NCBI GenBank assembly: GCA_009746045.1
Contig: RPFO01000111.1
Location: forward strand, 137,001 to 201,000
Source of the DNA: Mesostigma viride
Taxonomy: Eukaryota; Streptophyta; Mesostigmatophyceae; Mesostigmatales; Mesostigmataceae
Length of the DNA: 64,000 bases
Direction of reading: 5' to 3'
A program made the translations under genes and the position numbers. The notes below the pieces were generated by a model that was given only the letters and a program-made list of their open reading frames with translations, ran no database searches and was not told where the DNA came from. Shown here piece by piece: positions 22,901 through 32,300 of the stretch. Positions within the stretch are counted from its first letter, which is position 1; every line of letters starts with the position of its first letter.

Positions 22901-25900
22901 TCAGCAACCTAATGTCAACACACTTCACAGCATCAGCAACCTAATGTCAACACACTTAACAGTATCAGCAACCTAATGTCAACCCACTTAACAGTATCAG
23001 CAACCTAATGTCAACACACTTAACAGTATCAGCAACCTAATGTCAACACACCTAACAGTATCAGCAACCTAATGTCAACACACTTAACAGCATCAGCAAC
23101 CTAATGTCAACACACTTAACAGCATCAGCAACCTAATGTCAACACACTTAACAGCATCAGCAACCTAATGTCAACACACTTAACAGCATCAGCAACCTAA
23201 TGTCAACACACTTAACAGCATCAGCAACCTAATGTCAACACACTTAACAGCATCAGCAACCTAATGTCAACACACTTAACAGCATCAGCAACCTAATGTC
23301 AACACACTTAACAGCATCAGCAACCTAATGTCAACACACTTAACAGCATCAGCAACCTAATGTCAACACACCTAACAGTATCAGCAACCTAATGTCAACA
23401 CACTTAGCAGTATCAGCAACTGGCCGGCATTTGCCGGCCACTGGCCATGTGAAGTTGTTGCCAGCGCGGTGCCGCCTGTGGAAAAAAAGCCTAAATGAAG
23501 CGCTGATGTCCACGTGCGTACGGTTGATGGCAGATGCTAGGCGACTCGTATACTGCTATATAATATGGAAAGGTGTACCCATGGGCGTGCCCACTAGGAA
23601 CAGGACAAGTCGATGCGTGCCGTATGAGGTGGGCGCGCACACTAGCGGGTAGCCCATGGGGGTAATAGGGCCGGTGTGCAGGGTGAGTGGACATCTCCGT
23701 CCGTAGGCGCTATCAGCATCCATGCACCGAGCGTGTGGCTGGAACAGGGCCAGCGGGGGTGAGGTGTGGGGTGGGAAGGCATACCTGTACAGCGACCATG
23801 GGCCGTCACATATGTAGGAAGGCAGGCACGGTTGGAAAGCGTTTGGTGTTGATGAATACGCGGGAGTTTCTTGAAAATAGTTTGGGACAGCGGCACAGGA
23901 GAGACCGCCGCAGGAGGCTGGGAGAGCCGCCAGCTGGAAGTCCTGCCGGCCGCGCGGTTGGCAGATGTTAGTCGAGTCATGTATTAAATATGGACGACAA
24001 TATTAAATATGGACGACAATGTATTAAATATGTAAAGTTGTGAGCCAAGCTATAGTGTTTTGTAGGGATGATGATGCAAGTGTGCCATTGCACGAGACTT
24101 GAATGACGGTTGTCAACGGCTGTCCTGCTTGTCCTAAGAGGAATACAGCTATACGTAGTTTCTCTTTTTGCCTATGGCCTGTTCTTGTGCCGCTCACCCT
24201 CTGGTATCCCTTTGCGTGCCCTATTGGCTTAATATGCCCCTTGCGTTCCCTATTGGTTCGCCCTATTGGCCTATTACACCCCTTACATGCCCTATCGGCC
24301 TATTATGCCCCTTACGTTCCCTATCGGTTTGCCCTATTGGCCTATTACACCCCTTACATGCCCTATTGGTTCGCCCTTTTGGTCTATTATGCCCCTTGTG
24401 TTCCCTATTGGCCTATTATGCCCCTTACGTTCTCTATTGGCCTAATATGCCCCTTACGCTCCCTATTGGTTCGCCCTACTGGCTATTACACCCCTTACAT
24501 GCCCTATTGGTTCGCCCTATTGGTCTATTACGCCCCTTGTGTTCCCTATTGGCCTATTATGCCCCTTACGTTCTCTATTGGCCTATTATGCCCCTTACGT
24601 TCCCTATCGGCCTATTATGCCCCTTATGCTCCCTATTGGTTCGCCCTATTGGTCTATTACGCCCCTTGCGTGCCCTAGTGGCCTATTATGCCCCTTACGT
24701 TCCCTATTGGTTCGCCCTTTTTGCCTATTATGCCCCTTACGTTCCCTATTTGTTCGCCCTTTTTGCCTACTATGCCCCTTACGTTCCCTATGGGTCCGCA
24801 GCTCACTGTGGTGTCCGCCCACCGCACACCCGCGCGCATGGTGGAGTATGCGAAGAAGGCGCACACGCGGGGCATCCAGGTCATCATCGCTGGGGCGGGG
24901 GGCGCTGCGCACCTGCCGGGTGGGTTGCTGGCGTGTCTGTGGTCCTGGGGCTCATCCTCCTTTCTGTGATTGGGTACGCTAATGTCATGGGTAAATGAAC
25001 GCACTGAGAAAATGGCCATCTATTCGGGATGCCAGGTTGACAAGCACCTGTGCCTCCCTGCCCAGGGCTACACAAGGGGAGCCCTTAGCACTTTAAAGCG
25101 GGCCATGGCTGTTCACCGCAGGCCTAGCGTTGCAGTTGTGCGCTGGTCGTGGTCTTGTTACCCCTTGCCATGTGTCAAATGGTGCGGGCAACATGAGCCA
25201 TCCTGCGTGCATGCCCTGGGTGCGAGAATGGCTGCTGTGGGGGGGGGCGGGGGTGTTCAATACCCGGGCTGGCACCATGCCCCGCATGTGCTTTAATACA
25301 TCTTCAAGAAGTTTCTCGTGATGTGTTAATTAACTTATTTATTACGCGTAGTAATGGCTGTCTGAGTATCTGAGAGATGTGGGTCGCCCCCATATTTGCG
25401 TCCCCGGATGGCGTGGATCGGCATCCCCCCTCCTACCTGAGCGGGTAACCACGTTTCTCCCACCCTCCCAGGGCCCTAACCCGTGCTCAAATGGATGTGG
25501 CACCGCGCAGGCATGGTGGCCGCGATGACGCCGCTGCCCGTTGTGGGCGTGCCCGTGCGCGCCAGCTCGCTGGACGGCATGGACTCCCTCCTTTCCATCG
25601 TGCAGGTGAGGGGTGGCACGCGTGCGGGCCATGCGGGGGCACCCACGGGATGCCCGGCCATGGTTTCACGGGCTGCTAAATTGTCGGTACGACATGTTGC
25701 CCTTGTGCTGAAGGCTAGTTCTAGTGTGTGTGTCGCTAAACAAGACGCAAGGGGTGGGGGCAAGAAACGACCTTGAGCAGTCTTGGCCCATGGAGTGGAA
25801 TAAAGGGAGTGTGTGGCAACACCCTGTACTTTGGGCTCAAAACTGCTGCCCACCGGACAGGCAGGGCTATAAAGAGACGCTGCCTGACTATTTTGCGTTA

Positions 25901-27663
25901 GAGTGACCATCCATTGCTTCCCTCGCTTTACCCAGTCACATGCTAGCTACCCCGCCGCCCCGCCACATCCAGCGCATCCCTTGCTGTCCGTCGATGAGCA
26001 CGCACAATGTGTGGCCAGCTCTCAACCACTCGTTCATCCCCTCATGGTGGAATTGGATGCCCGTGCCCATGCATGAGCGCGTGCATGTGAGCCCGTGCGG
26101 TTATCCGCACGTGTATGTGTGTGCGTGGCTCTCTTGCATGCGCGTGTGTGCTGCCAGATGCCGCGCGGCGTGCCGGCTGCCACCGTGGCCATTAACAACG
26201 CAACGAATGCAGGGCTGCTGGCCGTGCGCATGCTGGGCGCCACGCAGCCCGCGCTGCTGCAGCGGTGAGTGCCGGCGGTGGGCTGGCTGACCAGGCTGGC
26301 TGATGAGGCTATCCAGTGAGGCTATTTTAGCAAGGGTAGCTAATGTGGCTAGCTGATTACTTGACTATTTAATGAATGGTCACGTAGACGGTGTCACGTG
26401 GGTACCCCAAAGGAGCCTTCAACCCTTGTACACAATGAGTTGGGAGGGCGCCCTAGCTTCTCTCACTGCCCTAAGTGGGCAGGCCACAGAGCGCTCTCTC
26501 CGCATCATGGTGCGGGCGCAACTTTGGGTGGGATAAAGCTTCGGCATAGCAAAAGCATGGCGGACGCAGTAAGGCTGCCCCATGTTCCAGAGCCAGATAG
26601 GCTTGGAACACATTTAGAGGCGCGCCAGATTGAGAGAATATAAAGGCCTCTCCCTGAGCCTGAGGGCTTTTAGGGTCACACCCAGGGTTCACCCACGACC
26701 CCCTAGCTGATAAGACTAGCATAAAAGCATTGTGAGCTCTGGACTGCCCAGCTGCTTTGCATTCGGCCCCTTTGGCTGTCAGCAGCACTCTTGGGAGCTG
26801 CCCATAGATTGGGTACATGGAATGAAGTGCCATCACCGTGGTCATTGTTCGTTGGCAAACTTAATCACTTACATTACGTGACTGTGTCACGAGTGCTGGA
26901 ACTGTAGACCCTACACTAGACCCTACACGAGGAGGGAGGGCGCCCAACCTTCTCTCGCTGCCGGGGGGGCAGACCACAGAGGAATACCTGTGCAACGGTG
27001 AGGGTCGACGGTGGGTGCAACACATGTGTGCAACCCACGCGTGGGCAATATGGGTAGAAGAATCCAGAAAGTGTGGTGTAAGCAGCATGCGGTGCCCAAT
27101 GCAGTGGAAGCTCTTTGCTAAACACTTCATCTTTGTTTCTCAAGCTATATGAAGTCTCATGTCAACGAGTGGCCTATGTCATACAAGAGCGTGTGCCTAC
27201 AAGAACAAATACTGTTGGTTTGGTTTATTGCATGGTCCTTGCATTGTGATATCAGTCACTGCCATGTTGCACCAAGAAAAGGTGTGGTTTTCTTTCCTTC
27301 CCTTCACGACTTCTTGGAATTTCTTCTCAGCTCCTGCTGAAGCATGGTCATGCACGTGGTTTGTTTCTTGCATGAAAAAAGCTTCCAAAAGGTAACAAGA
27401 CAGCGTGTAATGGCAACTTGCCTGCAGACAGCGTGTAATGGCAACTTGCCTGCAGCTTGAGTCTTTGACCACTCTTCATCCTGTTGCCAACGCAGCACTC
27501 TGATGCTTGCACGCATGCGCTCTTTTATGCGTTACCTCTTTTTTCCCCACTGAGCAGGATGGTGGACTACCAAAAGGACATGGAGCAGCAAGTGGAGGCC
27601 AAGGCGGCGGACTTGGAGACGCGCAAGTGGCGGGATTACCTGAGCACCATGAAGAAGGAATGA
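11210..27663 (+). CDS. Phosphoribosylaminoimidazole carboxylase, PurK-PurE fusion, probably plastid-targeted
   Basis: Sixteen exons: 11210-11454, 11703-11909, 12546-12657, 13124-13186, 14370-14508, 15462-15517, 16502-16575, 18060-18207, 19134-19307, 19606-19693, 20443-20790, 22268-22380, 24802-24919, 25511-25605, 26158-26264, 27558-27663 (730 aa). Every junction keeps frame. Purine synthesis: AIR to CAIR. Exon 1 is a Ser/Ala/Arg-rich transit-like extension of about 80 residues. The PurK ATP-grasp part opens with [14 protein letters not shown] and includes [20 protein letters not shown] and [20 protein letters not shown]. Exon 11 ends PurK and adds about 75 residues of Pro/Ala/Thr/Ser linker. 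PurE starts near residue 559 with [13 protein letters not shown] and has [16 protein letters not shown] and [14 protein letters not shown]. The order PurK then PurE is that of plant and fungal enzymes. Introns are rich in repeats; intron 7 holds a hAT-like element. Confidence 0.95.
12848..12898. repeat. (GT)n dinucleotide microsatellite
   Basis: About 25 uninterrupted GT units in intron 3 of the PurK-PurE gene. Confidence 0.97.
13250..13410. repeat. Imperfect 20-27 bp tandem repeat in PurK-PurE intron 4
   Basis: Five to six copies built around AATGCTGGCCGCAACAC. A second short repeat, CACACGGCACTGGTTACCTG, follows at about 13545-13612, and a GGCATGTTGGAATGTG repeat at 13645-13688. Confidence 0.8.
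14097..14341. repeat. (CCCTCG)n hexanucleotide microsatellite next to the exon 5 acceptor
   Basis: About 40 copies, nearly perfect, ending some 28 nt before exon 5 of the PurK-PurE gene. It is pyrimidine-rich on the coding strand and may act as an expanded polypyrimidine tract. The long open frames across it (Ala-Leu or Pro-Ser repeats) are artefacts of the hexamer. Confidence 0.97.
14509..15030 (+). repeat. Eight-unit donor-echo array in PurK-PurE intron 5
   Basis: Exon 5 ends GCGGCCATAAAGA^GTAGGTGG. Eight intronic units of about 60-73 bp follow, each carrying the matching string GGTGGCCATCAACAGCAGGTGG with small changes (near 14524, 14588, 14657, 14730, 14788, 14859, 14925 and 14995). The rest of each unit, including GGAAGGTTGGTTGTAAATAG, is common to all. 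Confidence 0.8.
16721..17942. mobile_element. Non-autonomous hAT-like transposon inside PurK-PurE intron 7
   Basis: An 8-bp direct repeat GTGCCGAC flanks the element (16721-16728 and 17935-17942). The element, 16729-17934, starts CAGTACTTTTACTAA and ends with the near-exact inverse, TTAGTAAAAGCACTG. An 8-bp duplication with CA-G tips fits hAT. Both subterminal regions carry many copies of ATTCGTCAA(A)TGGTTGAC in both orientations, the arrangement expected for transposase binding sites. A G homopolymer of about 40 bases lies at 16868-16908. A minus-strand frame at 17074-17427 (118 codons, Lys/Glu-rich) has no recognisable catalytic domain. Intron position means the host CDS is uninterrupted. 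Confidence 0.8.
18198..18238 (+). repeat. Donor echo in PurK-PurE intron 8
   Basis: The true exon 8 end GATGGGCAG^GTGCGTGCG is followed 5 nt later by GGTGGGCAGGTGCGTGCG (18221-18238), a 17 of 18 match. Confidence 0.75.
18690..19072. repeat. (CTTGC)n/(CTCGC)n pentanucleotide microsatellite upstream of exon 9
   Basis: Roughly 75 pentamers: a CTTGC block, a long CTCGC block, then CTTGC again. The array ends about 60 nt before exon 9 of the PurK-PurE gene. It is pyrimidine-rich on the coding strand. Arg/Leu/Ala/Ser-Pro frames through it are not genes. Confidence 0.97.
19676..19790 (+). repeat. Weak donor echoes in PurK-PurE intron 10
   Basis: Exon 10 ends GGTACATGAAGGAAG^GTGG. Similar strings follow inside the intron: AGTGCATGAAGGATGCTGG (about 19730) and GGTGTGTGAAGGGAGATG (about 19773), with shared ACACAAGCTATGGTGACC-like spacers. 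Confidence 0.5.
20069..20250. repeat. 36-bp tandem repeat in PurK-PurE intron 10
   Basis: Five copies of a 36-bp unit with CCAAGTGGCCAACCAGCTGA. As 36 is a multiple of three, it stays open in several frames, but no splice signals place it in the CDS. Confidence 0.9.
20803..20905. repeat. 13-17 bp repeat (CATGCTTGCGCC) after exon 11
   Basis: About six imperfect units directly after the exon 11 donor (GT at 20791). The link to the exon end itself is weak. Confidence 0.7.
21703..21950. repeat. 45-bp tandem repeat in PurK-PurE intron 11
   Basis: Four to six units with GGGCTATTCCATCGTATCAT and AACAGTGTTGTCCTGTTT. Confidence 0.9.
22868..23425. repeat. 31-bp tandem array in PurK-PurE intron 12
   Basis: About 17 head-to-tail copies of a unit with CAGCAACCTAATGTCAACAC, differing by single bases. 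No unique spacers separate them. Confidence 0.95.
23608..23640 (+). repeat. Distant donor echo in PurK-PurE intron 12
   Basis: GCGTGCCGTATGAGGTGGGC (23615-23634) matches the exon 12 end and donor (GCGTGCCGTACGAG^GTGGG, 22367-22385) in 19 of 20 bases, 1.25 kb downstream. A second shared block, CACGTGYGTAYGGTTGATG, occurs at about 22479 and 23511, so a larger segment seems to have been duplicated. Confidence 0.6.
24215..24800 (+). repeat. Repeat array ending in the exon 13 acceptor
   Basis: About 13 variable units of 30-45 bp built from CCCCTTACGTTCCCTATTGG, TTCGCCCTATTGGCCTATTA and close relatives. The last unit reads CTTACGTTCCCTATGGGTCC and runs directly into the GCAG of the exon 13 acceptor (24797-24801). 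The functional 3' splice site is thus a mutated repeat unit. Confidence 0.85.
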
Positions 27664-27813
27664 GGAGGAACATGAAAAAAGAGAGAGAGGAGAAATCAAG
27701 AGAATAATGACGAATAAGGAGAGAGAGAAGTACAAATAAGGGGTAATAAGGAGGACATAAAAGAACTGGGAACTTTCCCTAGCTTAGCCCTTGTGCATCG
27801 CTTTGGTTACCCG

Positions 27814-27818
27814 TGTAA
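27814..27818 (+). terminator. Candidate TGTAA polyadenylation signal of the PurK-PurE gene
   Basis: TGTAA about 150 nt past the stop codon (27661-27663). Confidence 0.55.
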
Positions 27819-27829
27819 ATGTTTGCGAC

Positions 27830-28340
27830 AAGAACCGCCTGACATTACACTTGAGTTATTTATGTAGCCCACCGCTTGCCTTCTGGGGGTTAAAAGTCAA
27901 GGAGACCGGGGGTTAAAAGTGTATACTTGAACCGTTCCGTTTGGAACTTCTACTTCGTATAATAATAATCGGCCCGGCCTTAACAACCAAAGTACTTGTG
28001 ATTTTCGATCAGTGAGTGGCCATGGCCCTGCAACATCAAGGAGACAACCAGCAACATGTTTGGATATTTCGGGAAGAGATTATGTCAAGTGGGTTTCACG
28101 TGACGCAGTCTACATGTAAATCAATCGACTGATTAATATTTTGGGCGCTCTGGCATATTATTATTATGAGACATATTATAGAAATTGGATCCATAAATTG
28201 GAGATCGAATAAACATGTGCATGTACAGCTATGAAGCGTGCGTGAGGTCGCGGGCTATCGCCCATGTCATGCATGTGGTTACATAAAGCCACAATGGATT
28301 AGAAACATCGTACGTGCACACATGATGGAGTTCAGGTGGG
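27830..28340. other. Intergenic stretch between the PurK-PurE gene and a LINE fragment
   Basis: Lower-GC sequence. A short match to the 169-bp dispersed element (CATCAAGGAGACAACCAGC) lies at about 28036-28054. No gene seen. Confidence 0.5.
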
Positions 28341-28346
28341 TCATGG

Positions 28347-28770
28347 AATAAGAGCGGCTCGGCCAACCAGGGCGGCATATTTTGACCTGGCCTGGCCCCA
28401 AGAACATTCCTAAAAAGGTAGGGAAACATGCCATGACCTATACCCAGATGTTGCTGGACGACCTAGTGGTCCCAGCCCAGTTTGAGTACTGCATCCACTC
28501 TCTCTCCCGTCTTTGGACTGCCATGCAGGACAAGACGCGGTGGAAGAAGATTGTCAAGGCGCACACGCCAGCCCCTGTGGGCAAGCCGCCTCCCCCCAAA
28601 AGGAGGAGCCGTTTTGATGAGTAGCGTAGATAGGCTTTTCTAGACTAGATATAGCTTAGAGTTAGGTTAGTTCGATTACGCGGCTTCCTCCACACCACCC
28701 ATCCAACCTGGAATCTGTGCTACATGATCTCCCAACGGAGACATGTTATAATTTAATTTAATTTTTTAAT
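28347..28770 (+). mobile_element. LINE family B, 5'-truncated 3' fragment
   Basis: Near-identical to the 3' end of the LINE at 48.5-51.3 kb. It encodes the conserved C-terminus (ending KPPPPKRRSRFDE, stop at 28622-28624) and the 3' UTR, with CTCCCAACGGAG and an (ATTTA)n-type tail. Only the last 80 or so codons of the polyprotein remain. Confidence 0.85.
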
Positions 28771-29264
28771 GGAATAACAATCCGACCTTTGAAGAATGCA
28801 TGCTGAAGAAATAAGTGTGTGGTGCCCCCGCCTGCAGCTATAGGGGCGCGAGGTTTTTGCGCCGATCGTACGCATGAAGTGCAACATGCGTAGCAAGCTG
28901 CAGGATGTGTCTAGATACATGTGCATGCGGGCACCACTGGTCAAGTGTTCAAGAGGTGCAGACGACCAACAATGCATTGTTAATAATTTCTCCATGACGA
29001 TAGCCAGCTCCCTCGGGCAGGCTGGCCACATGCATGAGGAAACTGCTTGCATACATCAGTGTAAACAAGTTTTTATTCGATGAGTTACTTCCATGCATGC
29101 AACATGCTGCGCCCACTTCGCATGTATATAGCCCATGCTTAGTTGTGCGACGCAAAATCATGTTGCGAGCCAAGATAGAATACACAAAAATGTACCACTA
29201 GCTTCCTACTTTCGTCATGGCACAACCGACCAGTGAATGCCTGAAACCTTGCGAAATACGTTAT
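28771..29264. other. Intergenic stretch, nothing recognised
   Basis: Sequence between the LINE tail and the transacylase 3' end; no conserved frame or repeat found. Confidence 0.45.
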
Positions 29265-29269
29265 TTACA
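29265..29269 (-). terminator. Candidate TGTAA polyadenylation signal of the transacylase gene
   Basis: TGTAA on the minus strand 80 nt past the stop codon at 29351-29349. Confidence 0.55.
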
Positions 29270-29348
29270 GCAAAAAATAGTTGTTCCTGAGTTTGCAGAA
29301 ACACACATCATCTACAAGGAAATCAAGTCCCCAGCCCCATCCTGCCCC

Positions 29349-32300
29349 TTAGACGGTGATGTTGTTGCACGGGAAGGTCTTGTTGATGCGCTTGAAGATA
29401 CCGGCAATGACCTGAAAGGAAAGGTCAGAGGCATCGCGTGTAATATTTGACATAATGTCAAGGCATCATCAGTAATTGTAAATAAGCAGCAGACAGAACG
29501 CTGACCTGCACGAATCCCACAAAAAATGTCGAATGATCACTGTGTGCAAACGAAGCTTTCCTTCAAACGCTCGCAGTCAGCACCAAGGGGAACGCCGCTG
29601 GCTACGCCAAACAGCACAGGTGTGCACATGCTCTGGCCTCCCAGCATGCGCACAGGCCTCCATGAAGCCAAGCTCGACGCAACTGTGCAGGCTACTGACG
29701 CTCCACACAATCTTCATGCCTGCAAAAGTTGTCTCTCTTCCACAACTCCAACGTTACTATGCGGACACACACTAAGTTAAAAGCAAACAACTCCAAAGCA
29801 AACGCCTCTTGCATTCTTCTCCTCCAGCTCAAAAGCTACACAATGCACGCCCCAAAGCATCAACCCTCGGCGACCTCCGCGACCTGCATTCCTCCATCCC
29901 CCTGAACCTCTCCATGCTTTTTACTCCTCCACCCCCCATGCCCCTCCAAGCTCCCGTATCTCACAACTTTGTTGGGTGCCATTTCGTCGCGGACCCCCCC
30001 CCCCCCCCCCCCCTTGTTGTGCCCGACCTTGTTCAAGCCCCCACCCACCCACCCACCCACCCCACCCACCTTGCTCGGCCCCATCTTGCATGCGTCTCCC
30101 TCTCCCCCCCTCCCCCTCACCTTGTTGGGCCCGATCTCGTACGCGTCCACCATGCCATTGTCGAGCAGCATCTTAAGCGTCGACTCCCACTGGACTGGGG
30201 AGGTGAGCTGAGGTTGCATGGAACAAGGAACAAGGAACAATGACCCGAGGGCGAGGCAGGGATAGAACCCCGTACGCGGACAAACCATTTTACACGTACA
30301 GGTATCAGCATGGCATCCCTGCAGGTAACAATACCCGAAAGCACACGCCTGCCGCCAATTTCTGAAGCCGCCAAGCACAATATGATACCGCACGCGGCGC
30401 AGGGGTCGCATGCTCATCCTCATAGAGGCATCGCGGTGGCGGACGCTGGTATGCCACTATGTGCACATACAGCTGTTCCCGTGTCTACACCTGGCACCTG
30501 GCAACTGCCAATACAGGGCGGGGCATCCACTATGTAGCCCTACCTACGGCACCGGGGGCAGCAACAGTAGCTAAGCAGTTACAGCAACAGCAACTAAGCA
30601 ATTATGAAGTTGGGCAGCGCTAGTGGCTTGCAATGAAACCCCTCGCCTCCCACTCATCATTGGCGGTCGGCCTGACCGCGCGTGCATGCGTTCTTACCCA
30701 CTTGGCCACCTGCCCTCACCCACTTGGCCACATACGCTCTCACCTGTTTGGTCCCTTGCCCTCGCGCACTTGTCCACATACGCCCTCACCTGCTTGGCCA
30801 GGGTGGCGTACCTATCAACAGTTATAGCCATGCTGGCCGCCGTACCTGCTTGGCGAGGATGGCGCGAATGACCTCTGGGTCGCTGTGCGCCGCCATGTCC
30901 ACGTTGGACACCACTGGCAGGCGCGGCTCCTTGATCTTGGCGTCAGCAAGCGCAAGCTGGAGCTTCTCGCGTGCAGGGGCCATGTAGCGCGTGTGGAACG
31001 CGCCAGCGACGGCGAGGCGGACCTGAGCGAGGGGTGGGGGGTTAGGGGGAGGGGGGGGAAGGAGGGGGAAGGAGGGGGAAGGAGGGGGAAGGAGGGGGAA
31101 GGAGGGGGAAGGAGGGGGAAGGAGGGGGAAGGAGGGGGAAGGAGGGGACGGGGTGAGCACGAACGAGACCCAGCACCCATGGGCGTGCACATTGACACGG
31201 GCAGTTGACCACACTTGCAACTTTTGTGCAAGTGCATGTCCATTGTGTGGCGGGGCATGGACACGTGTATACGTGCGCATGGCATGTGGGGATGTTCGCA
31301 TGTGGCAGCGTGGCAAGGGCGTTGGACCGACCAACGGTGGAGCCGAGTTACAAGGAAAGAAAGGAAAGCAACGCTCGCACGCAGTAGAGTCTGGCAGCAT
31401 GCAGCCCTCTCCGTCAGGCATGCTAGTGCACTGCCGAGCATGTGACAAGTGTTAGAGCCTCCTCACACCCTGCGAGCCCTTGACCATTAAAGGCCCTGCA
31501 AAGGAACAGGTAGGATCATCGCTGGACGGAGGCGTGCCCACCACAAGAGAGCAGGCCTGGGTCCACCCTATCTACCTCGATCGATCGGGGTCAGGGGATG
31601 GCTGGCCCGGCATGTGCCGCCCGAGTGACTTCCCAGACATCGCCCATGACAACCTATCTGATGGTCCATGACACGAGGCACAAAATGGCTGGCTGGCTGG
31701 CTGGACGGTTCGCTGCCACAACCATGGGCGCGTCACCTACCGTCATCTTAGCACCAAACTCCTTGGCAAGCCCTTCCAATGCCTCAATGCCCTTGAGGCC
31801 TCCAGACACCGCATAGTTGCCCTGTTTGCCACAACCACACAGAGAACACGGCGCAGGAGCACGGGGGGGGGGGGGGGGGGGGGGGCGGACACAGAAGCAG
31901 GGGCGGCATGTTTGATACACCCCGGTGACAAGCGTCAGCACCCTTGGTTGGGCAAAGTGGTGCGCGGAAATGTCCAATACAACACTTGGACAACTTAACC
32001 CCTCTTACGACTCGCTGGGCCCAGGGCCAAGCTCCCGAGGCACAAGGCAAATGGCACCGCCGGCACAGGGCACTCACCGGGCATAGATAGTTTGCGATGA
32101 CAACGCCATCCGCGTCGCCGACCTTCTTGGTGGCGGCCTCGCACAGCTCGTTCACCTTGGGGACGTCCAGCCCGACCACGCTGGCCATGGCGCTCGGGGT
32201 CATGTCCGCGGCCGCCTGGGGGAGGGGACAGGGTGGCAGCACAGGTGTTTGGTGGTTGTGGTGGTGGTGATGAGACTTGAGATGGAGGGGTAGGGGAAGG

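Noticed and set aside
22868-23425. Regular 31-bp repeat array resembling a CRISPR at first sight
   Set aside because: Units are head to tail without unique spacers, lie in a eukaryotic intron, and no cas genes are present.
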